Positions 10,500 to 23,650 are shown, numbered from the stretch's first letter. The stretch: DNA of 64,000 bases from Tetrastigma voinierianum (GCA_016808115.1 JAEQBH010000646.1:2480001-2544000), one strand, 5' to 3'. Numbers and translations are program-made. Notes: generated from the letters alone by a model not told the origin.

Positions 10500-11590
10500 C
10501 TCCCTTGGGGTTTTGTTGAGTTTGTGAGGGGAACTTCCCTTTTTCTTGTACTTGATGTTGATTAGTGAGCCTAGAGATGGAATATTACAGGTTGTCAATT
10601 TTATGGGCAATTTCACTTTGGAACCCATCTATTCTTTTGTTCAGAGTACTTTCCTCAGGTCAATTCTTTGATTTAACTGCACATTCCCTGTCTTCTGCTC
10701 TCCCACCACTTTGCTCAGGTTTAGAATGTCTTGCTCAACTAGAGAAGTTGATTGTGGTTGTGATGGCTGAGATGTTGATGCATACTATGGAGGAGCAGGA
10801 GGTGCATACTATGGAGGTTTTGGCTTCCAGGAGAGATTTGGGTGATTTCTTCAACTAGGGTTGTAAGTGTTGCCATATGGTGCAGTAGTTGGTGGTTTGA
10901 ATTGACCAACAACATATGCTTGCTCCACAAACATCTCCCTCATTGCTGGAATAGTTGGACATTGTTCTCCCCGCATGCTTGCTGACTCAAAATAAAACAT
11001 GACTTATTTCCGCATAGAATCTCAACACGCCCAGACCTCATGCAGCTTTCGCCCAATTCTTCCAACCTTCTAGCTAAGGTTGAAACTTTAGCTTTAATGT
11101 CCATGTCTTCAGGAAGAGAGTACATGCCACCCTTGGTATTGGACTGAGGTCTCATTCTTTCCATCTCCCTTGGGCTAGGCTCATCCCAACCTTTTAATGC
11201 TTCAGCTACATAACTTAGGAAATCCAAAGCTTCCTCTAGATTTTTGCTCATGAAGTCTCCTCCACACATACTTCTCTAGCTGTTTGGCAGGTGGAGCAAA
11301 TTCCATCATAAAAATAGTTGACCAATAGCCATGTGTCAAACCCATGGTAAGGATAAACATTGAGTGCTTCCATATATCTCTCCTAGCATGCATAGAATTT
11401 TTCATTTTCATTGGTTGAGAAGTTAGAAATCTGCCTCTTCAAGATGTTGAAAACCTCTTCAAACTCCTTTATGTGTGAATAAGGGTTCTCACTCTCCATG
11501 GCATGAAAAGTGGGAAGGAGTGGCACAATGTGAGGCCTAATGACCATCTGCTCAGTTGGAGGCACTATGCATGAGAGTGCACTCATCTAA
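10500..11590 (-). pseudogene. gag remnant, element B
   Basis: The capsid-like domain reads on minus: HIVPLLPTFHAMESENPYSH (11,463-11,525), KEFEEVFNIL, then directly KRQISNFSTNENEKFYAC (11,383-11,440). The next frame continues from 'ttctatgcatgc' into a stretch with 'ggtttgacacatggctattggtc'. Then come CGGDFMSKNLEEALDFLSYV (about 11,210-11,270) and GGMYSLPEDMDIKAKVSTLA (about 11,075-11,135). The Pro/Asn-rich tail with NPSWRNHPNLSWKP (shifted frame) lies near 10,830-10,870. The join EEVFNIL/KRQISNF skips the segment that normally holds the conserved LxLFPFSLKDKAKxWL block, so an internal deletion of about 50-60 codons is inferred. Several stops; dead. Confidence 0.85.
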
Positions 11591-12022
11591 GGAGGGTGTA
11601 TATGGTCCCTCATGGGTCTAAATGCATTGCATTGGGATTCCTTTCTACTCCCTGCTGACTCTACTGTTTTTAAGGTGGAGGTTCCATTGGGTTTAAATTC
11701 AGGCTCAATTCAGAATCTGATTCATGTGGAATGCTAAATTTGACTAATCTACCTTCTGAATTTCTAATCCTCTGGAACATAAACTACTACAGGAAAAATA
11801 GGACAACACCAAAGAGAAAAAGAAATTTTACCAAAAGGATTAATGTTAGCTAAGAAAAAAAAAGCAGTGAAATGAAATTAAGTAAACTAACAGTAAAATG
11901 CTAAAAAGAATGATAAAAGAAAATTCACCAGAGCTTGTGATGAAGATCACAAGTGTTCAGTACATTGTCATTTGCACTAAGGCACCATTCTCAAAAAACG
12001 ATTTGATCTCGGTGCCCTAAGT
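11591..12022 (-). other. 5' leader of element B with degraded primer-site region
   Basis: Between gag and the 5' LTR the minus strand holds an A/T-rich leader. Close to the LTR, 'cgttttttgagaatggtgcc' (minus, about 11,981-12,000) resembles the end of an Athila tRNA-Asp primer site plus its usual 'aatggtgcc' tail. The site itself is too decayed, or interrupted by a small insertion, to be assigned confidently. No coding content. Confidence 0.45.
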
Positions 12023-12383
12023 TGGGGGTATTAATCACAAATTTTTAACTTATTACCATACTAGCGTAGCATAGCTTATAGTATAGTGGTTCTGTGGATT
12101 GTCCACAGAGATGGGTTTTCTTCGTGGAAATGACTTACGTTGGAGGCTTTACATCAGAATTCATTTCGATATCTGTGATAAAGAGTGTATTTTAGTGGTT
12201 AAAACTGAAAGTAAAATGATTAAATATGGAAGGAAGTCCTCAAGTATCAGTCACTAGGTTTAGGTTCCTTGGCAAATGAGGGGTTTTTTCGGTCTTTTCT
12301 CAGATTGGGAGGATAAATATATAGTTATTTAAATCTAAGCCTATTTAGCTGCCCATAATAAATATCCTCTTGAAAATAGCATT
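12023..12383 (-). repeat. 5' LTR of element B, segment 1
   Basis: It is homologous to 2,145-2,525 ('gtccacagagatgggttttcttcgtggaaatgactta', 'ggaaggaagtcctcaagta'). It is cut at 12,383 by a family-C solo LTR and resumes at 16,572. Confidence 0.85.
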
Positions 12384-12458
12384 TGTCACGCCCCGATTCC
12401 GTCCGACCCGACAAGGAATCCGAACTCTGCTGGCAAAACCATATAACGGACTTTTTAC

Positions 12459-12474
12459 TTTTTTTTTTTTTTTT
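12459..12474. repeat. Poly-T (poly-A on element strand) near the LTR C end
   Basis: This run of 16 T corresponds to A runs of 7, 17, 24 and 20 at the same place in the other four family-C LTRs (21,176; 25,415; 48,009; 52,135). Confidence 0.9.
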
Positions 12475-13769
12475 CGTAGCTTAACTTATACCCGGGTATA
12501 CAAAATAATTCTTTGTAATAACCAAAAGTCTATATATACAAAGGAAATCCAACACGGAAAGTGGTATCCATTAAAATCTCTACACATGCTAAGTCCCAAT
12601 TACTTATACAATATTTATACATGTACATATCTAATACAAACATCGAGATCGCGTAAAACAAGGTCAGAGCACCTATCTCCGAGATGGCCCGTAATCGCTG
12701 GTGTGGAATGTCCTATCCTCTTTATCTCCTCTTTCGCACCTACACCTGACAATCCGTGCTGCTTTACGCTTAGTGGGAACATACAGACAAGAATTCACTA
12801 ATAACAAAATCGTCGTCACTATCTTTTACATTTACTTTTACTTATGCATATAACTAAGCCTATTCTTATGTGACTTCTAATTCATCTCATATTATACACG
12901 TAGATTTTTTTTATCTTTCGCATTCTTATCATTATCTTGTTCATATTACTTCAGGTCATGTCTTTATGTGTTGTAACTCATATCTACTACATGTATGATG
13001 ATCAAATCATATTAAATTCATATTGCAGTCAAATCAAACTAATAATAATACATATTAGACTCTTATCATTATCACGGGCCGGCTTCTTTAATCAACTCCC
13101 TTTAGAAATTACATTTCATGATCCTCGATGCCCGTTAAATCCTTTTAGTTTTCGCTTTATTAAATTTTCATTAAAGTGTCATGACTAATCCTCGCTGACC
13201 CGGCCAAGTGATCCAAGCTAGAGCCCTACATCTCCGACGCTTTCAATCAAACATTTATTTCGGCCTTATTAAAATTTTATTTTAGTGTCGTTGAACTCGA
13301 ATCCCGATTCTTGACCTGCTGGCTGATCCAAGTCGAGTTCCTACATCTTACATTTTCAATTATCTTCCAAAACATGTTGTTTATGTTATTCCATTTTAGA
13401 CCTTTTACCTGCTTAAAGCACTTTTCGAGCAATCCCATGACCATTTACAAATTCAAAAGACCATAACATTCACACTTAATAACATGCATTTTCAAATAAT
13501 GTCTTTGTATCCACATATACTCATGCTATTCATTTTCGCATGCTTTCAATATACAAATCATTTACCATATCATATCATGCATTCTCAATGCACTATTTCA
13601 CAATCAATTCATGAGATTTAAGCATATTCATAACAATCCCATTACACCTGGCCAATGTTGGCTATTTCACCTTGACTATTCGATTCGACAATTCTCTCGA
13701 CTGATTCGCTTGATGAATCCCAATCTCGCTATTATCATCTTAATGTGCTTATACATTTAACGATTCTAT

Positions 13770-14600
13770 CTCCATCATGGCGATGCCGCTTTGGTGCATC
13801 CCGACACGTGGTATCATTTATTCGATTCTTCCATCATTTAATTCCGATGCCGCTTCGGGTGCATCGACACGTGGTATCATTTATTCGATTCTCCCATCAT
13901 GACGGATGCCGTTTGGTGCATCCCGACACGCGGTATCACTTATCTTGCTTCTCCCATCATGACTAGATGCGCTTGGTGCATCCCGCACATCGCATCATTT
14001 ATTCGATTCTTCATCATGATCGGACGTTGCGCATCCCAACACGTGGTATCACTTATTCTGCTCTCCCATCATGACGGATGTCGTTGCATCCCGGCCACGA
14101 TGCCGCGGTGCATCCCGCACACATGGTATCACTTATTCTGGGCTCTCCCATCATGACGGATGTCGCTTTAGTGCATCCCCACATCGCGGTATCACTCATT
14201 CGATTCCCATCATGACGGATGCCGCCGCGCATCCCGACACGCGGTATCAATTATTCGCTTCTCCCATCACGACGATGCTTTGGCATCCCCGCACATCGTG
14301 GTATCAATTATCTCGATTCTCCCATCACGACGACGCGGTGCATCCCGAATACGGTATCACTGACCAAGTTCTCCCATCATGACCGGGATGTCGCTTTTTG
14401 GTGCATCCCACACGCGGTATCAATTAAATGCCATACGCCATCAAGACGGATGACGCAAGATCCCGCCGTCGACATTTCTTCAATGCCATACGCCATCACG
14501 ACGGATGCCGATTATCCCGCCAAGTGGGACATTGAAAATTTCGGTGCTTTCATGACTCCGATGCAGTTTGTGCATCCCGTCAGGCTGTCATCTGATAGTA
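13770..14600 (-). repeat. Array of about 60-bp units in solo LTR C
   Basis: About twelve imperfect units follow the pattern 'ccatcatgacggatgccgctttggtgcatcccgacacgtggtatcacttattcgattct', about 58-62 bp each, with frequent small deletions. Each contains the inverted word pair GGATGC...GCATCC. The array occupies the slot where the other family-C LTRs carry unrelated arrays (19,545-20,600, 46,240-47,600 and so on). Confidence 0.85.
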
Positions 14601-14859
14601 TCAATTAATTACTTATGATTCGATTCGTTTAATGAATCCCGCTTTATCATCATTCATAATCATCTTGGCTAAATATCACATTTCAATTCCATATTCACTC
14701 GTGATTCACATTTATGATGGATTCGCTTTGATGAATCCTTCCATTCCATATCGCTCACCTTCATTCGGCTTCAAATATCACATTTCATCTCCACAATCAT
14801 TTTCGTATTATCTTTTCAAAGATATACTCAATTCCATGTATTTATTTCATAAACTCATT

Positions 14860-15120
14860 CATATCTATTCACGATACTCATTCATGTATACTCATTCATA
14901 AATACTCATTCACGATATTCATTCACATATACCATTCATGTATACTCATTCATAAATACCATTCACGATTCACGAATACCAGGTCACTCATTCATAAATA
15001 CTTATTCACATTCATTCACGTACTCATTCATGTATACTCATTCAATGATCGACTATTTATACTCATTCATGTGTTCTCATTCATGTATACTCATTCATAA
15101 ATACTCATTCACATATTCTT
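14860..15120 (-). repeat. Short tandem array 'actcattcataaat' in solo LTR C
   Basis: About a dozen repeats of 'tactcattcataaatactcattcacga' (12-27 bp periodicity) follow one another on plus. No counterpart of this array is visible in the other four LTR copies. Confidence 0.85.
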
Positions 15121-16571
15121 GTCCCTCAATGAATCTATTTTAATTAGAAATTGGAATTATTCCAATTGGATCATCCAAAATAAAGTTATGGCATTTTAAT
15201 GCCAACCAGTCAATTTACCGATTATACTAGGGACAGTTTGTATTACTCATTTTTTTCGGGTATTAACTTCATTTTTGACACTAGATCTTTTGTACTACTT
15301 AAATCTAAAGTGCTAAGGGTTCTTTTCCAACTGGAATCACCCAATTCGGAGCACCGAACTTCAAGTTACTATCCAAACAACCGACTACTTTATGATCAAA
15401 ACTGAAACCAGAATTTATTGCATACGGTCCCACTTTGAGTAAATTCTTAGCCACTTAGAGTCAGAATTTGATGATGTCTATTTCTTTAGGTTTGATTCTC
15501 CTTGAAGTCTATTTTATTTGGACACTGAATCACTCAAATCGGATAAGAAATGAGCAAGTTATGGACAAAAATACAAAACCTCGGTCGAACCGGAAAGTAG
15601 TACTGTGTGGTGTACCCCAGACACCCCTAATGTACGGCATTACTGTCAAAATGACCATAACACAAAGTGTACCGGTACATGTTCAAAGTGTACCGGCACA
15701 CACCCGGAAATGCCCAGAATGTCTTTTCTCCCTTTTTCATGCACTTCATCCATGATCACTCCTATACTTCCACACACATCAAAATCATTCCATATTGCTC
15801 TCAGAATCCTCTTTTCTACTCAATTCATCTTTCAATACTTATCTTATTTCAAAAAACATATCATGAAATCCTTCCAAAACAATTCTAATATGGGTCACAT
15901 CCCATACATGATCCAAACATGGAGAGTTATTAGGGTTTGTTCTAAACCCTAACTTCATTACATACACTCTCATGAATTCAACCTAAAAAGGGAATTCCAT
16001 ACTTATCTTCGTTCTATACGGGTTTTACTCAACCCTATTTTCATGAATTCCAAGTTTAAGATGCAATTCATCAAACCCTAGCTTTGGAGCATGTTATTAA
16101 CCATACAAGACCTTAAAATTCCATAGATCCATACTTAGGTTCGTCTATACCTTTACTGATTCGCTTCTCCTTTTCTTCTCTTCTTCTCTTTCTTCCTCTT
16201 CCTTCTTCTTTTCCTCTCTCTCTCTTTCTACTGGCTTGGTCTCTCAAAAATGAGAGACCAATTTGCCTTAAATCTATGTTGCTAAGGCCATGTTTGGCAA
16301 AATCATTTTTTTTTGTTTAAGTTTTCATAATCAGATTAGGTCCTGGGGATTTCTTCTTTTTGCAAGGCAACTTATGACATATTCTTAATTTGCCCTCATC
16401 TTTTCAACCCCATAATTACATATAATCTATTGATTTATACTATATCTCAAGTAGAATTATATTTACCTGCTTCCTATTATTAATTCCGTTCTCGCTTTAT
16501 TTCCCGAAATTACTAGTTTTTATTATACTCAAATAAGTCCGAAAACTGCTTAGGTATACTTTGGTGTTACA

Positions 16572-17443
16572 AGATTCAATTTCTCATTAATGGTCTCAAA
16601 AGAAAGACATGTCTCTTCGACTACCTTCTAATGGCCTAAGTGATACCAGCGAACATCACTAGATCTAGCATTGGCATCCACCAGCCTCGAAAACTTACTG
16701 CCAAACATCAACCATTTAAGGTGATTCAAAGGATCTGAACCTAGAGTCATGGAAGAACATTAATGACAAAGTGGAATACCGCGAAAACATGAAAACCTCT
16801 TGTTTGCCAAAGGTCTTTGCCCAATGCCCCTTTATCATGAGAGAGATTAGGCTCATCCTTCGAAATCATCCTCATAAAGGTGTTCGCTAGTGAGAAAAGA
16901 GAGAAATGAGAGAAAATAAGATAAACGAGCTTCCCCCGAACAAGCTCCCAAAAACAAGTCACTAATGAAAAACTCGTCTATAAAGTCTTGCTCAGGTACT
17001 ACACCACCAAAATCAATACAAATTACCAAAATGTACAACTCAAAACACCATTACATGAGGAGAAAGTGGGAAAAACACAAAAGGAGCTTAAAAAGTCAAA
17101 TGTGGTAAACATTTTCGTAGGGGCTGCGAAAATTCATACTATAGAGTACCCATGGTTGAGAAAGGTAACCCTTGTGAATTTCGCAGTTTTCTATTGCATC
17201 TTTCTTTGCTTCTTCTTTTGCTTTCTATGCTCTTTGAATAACTACAACTCGGGTTCTTCTGCTTGAACTGAACTCATCTTCATTATATATATATATATAT
17301 AGCCTTTGAAAAACAACAAACTTACTGTAAAATTTGATTAGTAGCCTCGCTAGGTTCTAACATGTCAACTCGGGTCAATTAGGCTTGATTACTACTACAA
17401 AAGTGCTCAAAACATGGAGTGTTAAGGTGTTAAACAACACTAT
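16572..17443 (-). repeat. 5' LTR of element B, segment 2
   Basis: It is homologous to about 2,525-3,370: 'gattcaatttctcattaatggtctca', 'accagcgaacatcac.agatctagcatt', 'attacatgaggagaaagtgggaaaaacacaaa', and a (TA)n at 17,284-17,301. It is cut at about 17,443 by the family-C mini-element and resumes for 16 bp at 25,514. Confidence 0.85.
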
Positions 17444-19094
17444 TTTAATCTCAAAATATGCCCTCAACGCTTTTGACATGTTTAGGGTATTTTGTAAGAC
17501 ACTTGATCAAGCTTGTGAGTTAAATGCAACCACTAAACGAGAGAATTTAAAGAGCAAAACTTAAGGACAAATTGTAATTTTGTCCAAAAGGGGGCCAAAA
17601 AGACATGGATTACAAGATTTTGAGGCCAAAATGAAAATAAAGGAAAATTCTGACTATAAATAGAAGGAGTTATGGGCTTCATAAAAGAAATAAAGAAAGT
17701 TAACCCAAAAACGGGTTTATTTAAGGGCCAAACATACCTTATCAAATCCATGGGATTTAAAGACCAAATTGGTCCCATTTGTGGGAGAAAACCGAAAGAA
17801 AAGGAGAAGAGAAGGAGAGAAGGCACAATATAAGAGGGAAGAGTAGTTGAAGGAGATCGGCAGCTCAAAATCTATATGGAACTTTGGATTTTGTATGGAA
17901 ACTCAATTTTGCTTATAGATTCTATGAGATTTGGCATGATTTTTGGGTTTGTATGATGATTAACTTGCTCAAACCTGTGGTTTTGCCAGTGGTTTCATCT
18001 AATCCCAAAATTATGGAAAGTAAGGTGGGTAAAACTAAATAGTACAAAGAGATCATGAAATCCTCTCTTCTGAGGGATGATTCATGCTAAATTGCAAGTA
18101 TTTGAGGTTTAGAAACAAACCTAATAAATCTTTGTATCTGGGTTGTGTATAAGATAAACCCATATTAGAATGGTTTTTAAGTGATTCAAGAAAGAATTTG
18201 GAAGAAAGATATCACTGAAGATGATCTGAAAGTATAATCAAGTATGCATGAATTTGAAATATTTGAAGTGTATATGAAGTATAGATTTGGTTTGGGATGG
18301 AAGGAAAATGGGAGAAAACACACATTTTAATATTTTAAGATGTACTTATTACTTTGAACATGTACCGGCACACTTAGCCCTGGGTCATTTTTATTGACAA
18401 AATTCTGCATAATATTAAGGGTAAAACAGACATCCCGTTTTGCTTTTCCTGTTCACTGGCTGATTTAAAATCTTCATTTCTTATCCAATTGAGTATCCAA
18501 GTGGCCAGTAACAAATACCATGAGAACAACCTAAAGAAATAAGAATCGTCACCTGGCTCTAAGTTGTCGAAGAATTCACTCAAAGGCCATGTGCCACTCT
18601 GCATCCGCTTTGAACATTTGAGCCACGCCGAATTGTTCTGATGTATCTTGAGCTCAAGCCCGACTATGATCTCAAATGGAACAGTAAACTTTAATCTTTA
18701 AACTTAAAGGATAAAGAACCAGTGCCGTGAGATAATCGGGAAAATGAATATTTAAAACTATCCTTCTGGGTGAAAGCTCAAGTAAACCGACTAGCTGGCA
18801 TGAAAATGCCATAACTTAAGTTTGGATGATCCGTCGATTTGATTCCAATTCCTAAGAAATAGATTCTACTGAGGGTCAAGAATATTAATGATGGGATAGG
18901 CATCATATCATACAAGTATCTGAAATGCCATATGAACATAGGCATGAAACCCAAAATGATATGAACCTGAAATTAACCGAAACACATGAATATAGAAACG
19001 ACAGATGTCATAAACACAAAATGTGGATATGAATGCCTCTATTATAAGATAAAAGTTTATCGAACTTGTAATGGTGAAATCGCTTAAGACCGTA

Positions 19095-19460
19095 CAAATG
19101 ACACAAAGACTTCCCGTTTCCGATTAGTGCGACTAAGACTTTCCGACAGGTTTTACATTAGTACAGATTTCTCCTCGACATAAGCACGGCACTCTCGATC
19201 GTGCTTCTCGCACATTAGTACTTTTTGTGATTTCCGACAGTGCGACGGTACTCTGACCGCTTCGGGCACATTAGTATTTCGAGATTTCATTAGTTAATTT
19301 TCCGACGTTTCAAGACATTAGTACTTCTGGGTGACTCGATATACGCGATCAAGACTCTCTCGACGTGTTTCTATTAGTACTTCCTGGGCACTCTCCGAAT
19401 AGTGCGACGAGACTCTCCGATCTCGCATTGCACTTTCCTAGTACTGACAGGCCGTGGCCC
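19095..19460 (+). repeat. Array 1 in LTR C' (5')
   Basis: Degenerate units of about 45-55 bp are built from 'gcacattagtac', 'actctc' and 'agtgcgac' words with internal inverted pairs such as GTGCGACGGTAC. The homologous, clearer array is at 23,295-23,650. Confidence 0.75.
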
Positions 19461-19544
19461 CACCCATTCTGAATGGCTCAGTAATCCAACAATTATAAGA
19501 CAGACTCATGAATAAAAAAAGAATCAATATGGTAGCATCTCGGG

Positions 19545-20600
19545 AATGCACCTACGTACTTATTTGTTCGTGAGTACCACGTACTCCCGCATTCGTTAAG
19601 TTTCCGCTTTCTGCATCACGGGTACTCCCAGAAGGAGTTTAAGATAAGTTTGATATAAGCACAAGTGTGCGTCTCTTGGGATATTTGAACAAGTGTAACT
19701 CTGAATATGACTATGATATAAACTGATAAATCCATTTGTTTTGGATATGTTCCTTAATCTATATGAATCCCAGATATGTATCCTGCTAGATCCAGACTGC
19801 TATGGGACTAACAACCATATCTGATATGTATCTACATACATCTAATCTGACCTTGTATGTGATACAATTATGATTAGTTCCGACTCATCGCACTACTGCA
19901 CTCATAAGTATAAGTTCCAGATGACATGTATAAGATCCGAATACATGTATAAGTTCCAATCATGTATAAACCAAATACATGAATATGTCTGTAAGACCAA
20001 GATAAGTTCCGTAAGATCGTGATAAAGTTCCAGAAGATCAAAGATGTTCTGAATACCAAGATAAGTTCAAGACCAAAGATAAGTTCCAGAAGATAAGTAT
20101 ATGCTCAGAAGATTTCAGTATAAGATCCAAATACAAGAATAAGTCTAAAGAATATGTGCAAGTATAAGTCTGCACGCCGTGATATACTATAGCATGTTTA
20201 AGATAATGGGCACTGTGCATAAGTCTCCGTAGCACTCACTGCATTTCCGTATAAGGATAAGTTCTGTAAACTCCTACGGGAAATCGGAGATAGATATAAA
20301 TATCAATACGTGTTTAAGTACCTCCAGATAAGCATAGTTCCAGAATCCTTACTGAGATCGAAATAAGCATAAGCTTGAGATAAGTATACGTACATGTATA
20401 AGCTCAGTACAGCATACGAGAAATCCGAATAAGAATAAGATCCAACTGCTATAAGTATAAGACCCGGATAAGAATAAGTTTGCCATGATTATAAGATCCA
20501 TTAAGGATAGTTCACATAAATGTAATTCCTGAGTAAGTATAAGATTGTTATAAGTATAAGTTCAGTACCGTTTATAAGGAATCTGAATAAGTATAAATAT
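19545..20600 (+). repeat. Array 2 in LTR C' (5')
   Basis: Degenerate units of roughly 20-40 bp are built on 'acgggtactcccg', 'gtataagttccag' and 'taagataagttccg' words. The homologous array is at 23,755-24,850. Confidence 0.75.
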
Positions 20601-21262
20601 GGATCCTATGGGAGATGTAAGAATTCTGTTAAAGGTTACAAGGTACAAATAGACAGAATTAGGTCAATGACATGAATAGGAAAACGACCTGAAAACCTAA
20701 GAAATTCACGATACATGTATAAGAGACGAATTGGATGCCTTGTCATTGTATATGTCTAAGTTTGTTCTGAATATGATCTGACCTGTTATAAATTTGGATT
20801 ATATGAATTCAGGAAGATTACTATATCTGTTATTGTTTTATGTTATTTGTGATTCAGTATAAATGCAGGTGTTTCTGTATAAGATAAGTTTCCCACTAAG
20901 CGTAAAAACAGCACGGGTTTTAATCCGTGTAGGTGCGAGGAAGACATCGGCAAACATCATATCTGGTGGGCGACACACTTGTAAGGGTTCACTACATGTA
21001 GGTTCCGTGCTCTGATTTGTAAATGTGAAAGTATAGTTTTGTATTTGTAAATGGGACTCAGTTATATGTGTCTAGATTTTGATGGACACCACTCCGGTGG
21101 TAGTTCTTTTGATTTGTATATAATATTTGGATTCTATTATATGATGTGGGCCATACCCTGCGGGTACGATGGCTTAAAAAAATCGGGTAAAGAGTCGATG
21201 TTGGTCTCGCGTCGGAAACCGGTCGGATCCTGTCGGGTCGGACGGGATTCGAGAGCGTGACA

Positions 21263-21559
21263 AGTTAATATCGAGCCTAGGTTTAGGCGTTTCTGGAAGA
21301 GTCTTCGATTAAGGAGGTACCTACATAGTAATGTGTTGGCCTAATGCGGATGTCCTTGTCCTGTATATCGACTAGAATGAATAAGTACCAATCTAGCATT
21401 GAAAGATTAAGAAAGGAGATGTAGTTCTGATGGAGTTTTGATGGCTCAAGTGAGAGTCACGCTCCAGCTTCTGTAAAAGACATGAAAAGAAAGGATCTGA
21501 TATAGAACATGCACATGCTAGAGTATGAATTCGAGAGGCCAAATTCTTATAAGGAGAAT
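21263..21559 (+). other. Internal region of mini-element C' with tRNA-Met primer site
   Basis: It begins AGTTAATATCGAGCCTAGG, a decayed form of the tRNA-iMet primer site with flank (AGT)TGGTATCAGAGCC. The rest has no ORF. It aligns with 48,118-48,420 over its length: 'aggtttaggcg', 'gagtctt.gattaagg', 'gcctaatgcg.gatgt', and then the best-kept block 'gtgagagtcacgctcca' (about 21,450) and 'gacatgaaaagaaagga'. It closes with 'aaggagaatt', a likely polypurine tract, next to the second LTR. Confidence 0.75.
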
Positions 21560-23294
21560 TGCCAACACCCCAAAATATACCCTAGCAGTTTTTGACATGT
21601 TTAGGGTATTTTGTAAGCATAATTTGATTGTTTCGTGAGTTAAATGCGAACCACGGAAACGAGAGACCCGGAAAGTTACAAAACTTAAGGACAAAATTGT
21701 AATTTGTCCAAAGGGGAACCCAGACATGGATTAAGAAGATTTGAGACGAAATGAAATAAAAAATTTAATTATAAATAAGAAGGTTATGGCTTAAAAAGCA
21801 AATAAGAAAGTTAACCCAAAATGGGTTTATTTAAAGACGAACATGGCCTTGTAAATCCATAGGATTTAAAGACCAAATTAGTCTCATTTGTGGGAAAAGC
21901 GAGTGGAAGAAAAGGAGAAGAGAGAAGGAGAGAAGAAAGAAAGAAGAGGAAGAGGAAGAGGAAGGAAGGAGATCAAAGGAAGCCAAAATCAAGATGTATG
22001 GAACTTTGGATTTTTGTATGGAAACTCACCCCTTGATTATGGTTCTACAAGTTGGCATGGATTTTTGGGTTTGTACTTGTTAGTTAACTTGCTCAAACCT
22101 AGGGTTTTGCTAGGAGTTTCATCTAATCCCAAAGTTATGGAAAATGAGTGGAGTAAAACCTTAAATAGTACGGGAGATCATGAAATCCTCTCTTTGAGGA
22201 TGGATTCATGTTAAATTGCAAGTATTTGAGTTAGGGTTTAGAACAAACCTTAACAAATCTTTGTATTTGGGTTGTGTATGGGTTATAACCCATATTAGAA
22301 TGGTTTTTGAAGTGATTCATGAAAGAATTTGGAAGAAAGGTATCCATTGAAAGATGATTTGAGTATAATTGAGGATACAAGATGAATTTGAAATGATTTG
22401 GAAGTGTATATGAAGTATAGATTTGGTTTGGGATGGAAAAGTGCATGAAAAATGGGAGAAAACACATTTGGGCATTTAAATTGATGTCTGCAGTACACTT
22501 TGAACATGTCTTAGAAGTACACTTTGTATTACGGTCATTTTGGCCCGATGTGCAGTACATTAAGGGTGTCTTAAGTACACCTGTTTTGCCTTCCTCTTAG
22601 AGCCGTTTCGTATTTTGGCATAAACTTTTCTCATTTCTTATCCAATTTGAGTGATTCAAGTGGCCAATTAAAATAGACTTCAAGGAAAACCAAACCTAAA
22701 GAAATAGGAATCGTCAAATGTTGGATCTAAGTGGTCCAAAAATTCACTCAAGTGGGGCATTGTGCAAGCTGATTCTGCATCAGTTTGAACATAGAGTAGT
22801 CAGGGGATTGTTTGAGGACGTATCTTCGAGATACAGTGCTACGAATTAGGTGATTCCAGTTGGAATAGAACCCTTAGCACCTTAAATTTAAAGGAGTTCA
22901 AGGGCAGTGTCAAACAGGAGATAATGCCGGAAGCGAATATTTCAAACTATCCCTCGGTAAGTAAGCGGCTTAGGCTAGTTGCGTAAATGCCATAACTTAA
23001 GTTTGGATGATCCGATTGGATTGATTCCAATTCCTAAGAAAAATAGATTCATTGAGGGACAAGAATACATTAATGATGTGTGGATAGGCATCATATCGTA
23101 CAAGTATCTGAAATGCCATATGGAATAGGCATGAAACCTGAAAATGATATAGAGCACGAAAAATGGCTGAAACATAAAGAACATGAACATGGAACGACAA
23201 TATGTCATAAACACAAAATGTGGATATGAATGCCTCTATTATAAGATAGTAAGTTACTGAACTCATATAATGGTGAAACTGCCTAAGACCAGTT

Positions 23295-23650
23295 ATTAAA
23301 TGACACGGCCTCACGATACGATTAGTCACGGCGGCACTCTGATCGTGCCGGCATTAGTGCCGGTACTCTCGATTGATGCGACGGCACTCTCACGGTCGAT
23401 GCTTCTTCCACGTGAATGCCGGTATTCTCTGATTAGTGCGGCGACCTCTGATCGTGCCCGGCACATTGATGCCGGTACTCTGCGATTAGCCGTCTTGAAG
23501 CGACACTCTCACGATCGTCGCCCGGCACATTAGTAACCGGTACTCACGATTAGTGTGTGACTCTCGATCGTGCCCGGCCACATTAGTATGATACTCTCTG
23601 ATTGAAGTGCGACGACACTCTCACGATCACATGTGTACCTTCGGGTACTT
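23295..23650 (+). repeat. Array 1 in LTR C' (3')
   Basis: About seven units of roughly 50 bp follow 'cgattagtgcgacggcactctgatcgtgcccggcacattagtgccggtactct'. Each carries nested inverted pairs (GGCAC...GTGCC, ACCGGT). Confidence 0.85.

Larger units (their letters stand above)
12384..16571 (-). mobile_element. Solo LTR of giant-LTR family C (4.19 kb, minus)
   Basis: The ends are TGTCACGCCCC at left and GGTGTTACA at right, the complement of the family ends TGTAACACC...GGGCGTGACA. It matches the LTRs at 17,444, 21,560, 44,248 and 48,421 in reverse: the GAAGAGGAAG purine tract (T/C-rich here at 16,160-16,225), 'agggttt.gttctaaaccctaac' (15,935-15,955), 'gtaccggtacatgttc' (15,670-15,686), 'cacggattt..accc' near 12,760 and the poly-T near 12,459. 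There is no primer site, internal region or second LTR, so it is a solo LTR left by recombination. It is cleanly inserted in LTR B; the flanks GCATT and AGATT are a weak match. Confidence 0.85.
17444..21262 (+). repeat. 5' LTR of mini-element C'
   Basis: The start is decayed ('..aatctcaaaatatgccct' against family TGTAACACCCCAAAATATACCCT) and the end is GAGCGTGACA. Landmarks in order: 'tttagggtattttgtaag' (about 17,480), purine tract (17,795-17,850), 'gttgtgtataagataaaccc' (about 18,140), 'gaacatgtaccggcacac' (about 18,357), arrays (19,095-20,600), 'cactacatgtaggttccgtgctctgatttgtaaatgt' (about 20,990), 'atgggactcagttatatgtgt' (about 21,050) and a short A7 run (21,176). No open coding content. 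Confidence 0.85.

Noticed and set aside
12370..12801. Longest open frame in the window (143 codons, plus)
   Set aside because: It lies across the end of a solo LTR, is not preserved in the four sister LTRs, contains a poly-T-encoded Phe run and resembles no protein family I know.
13745..14608. Overlapping open frames of repetitive composition (plus)
   Set aside because: They are produced by the 60-bp tandem array; the repeat length and indels change frame repeatedly and there is no start context or conserved protein.
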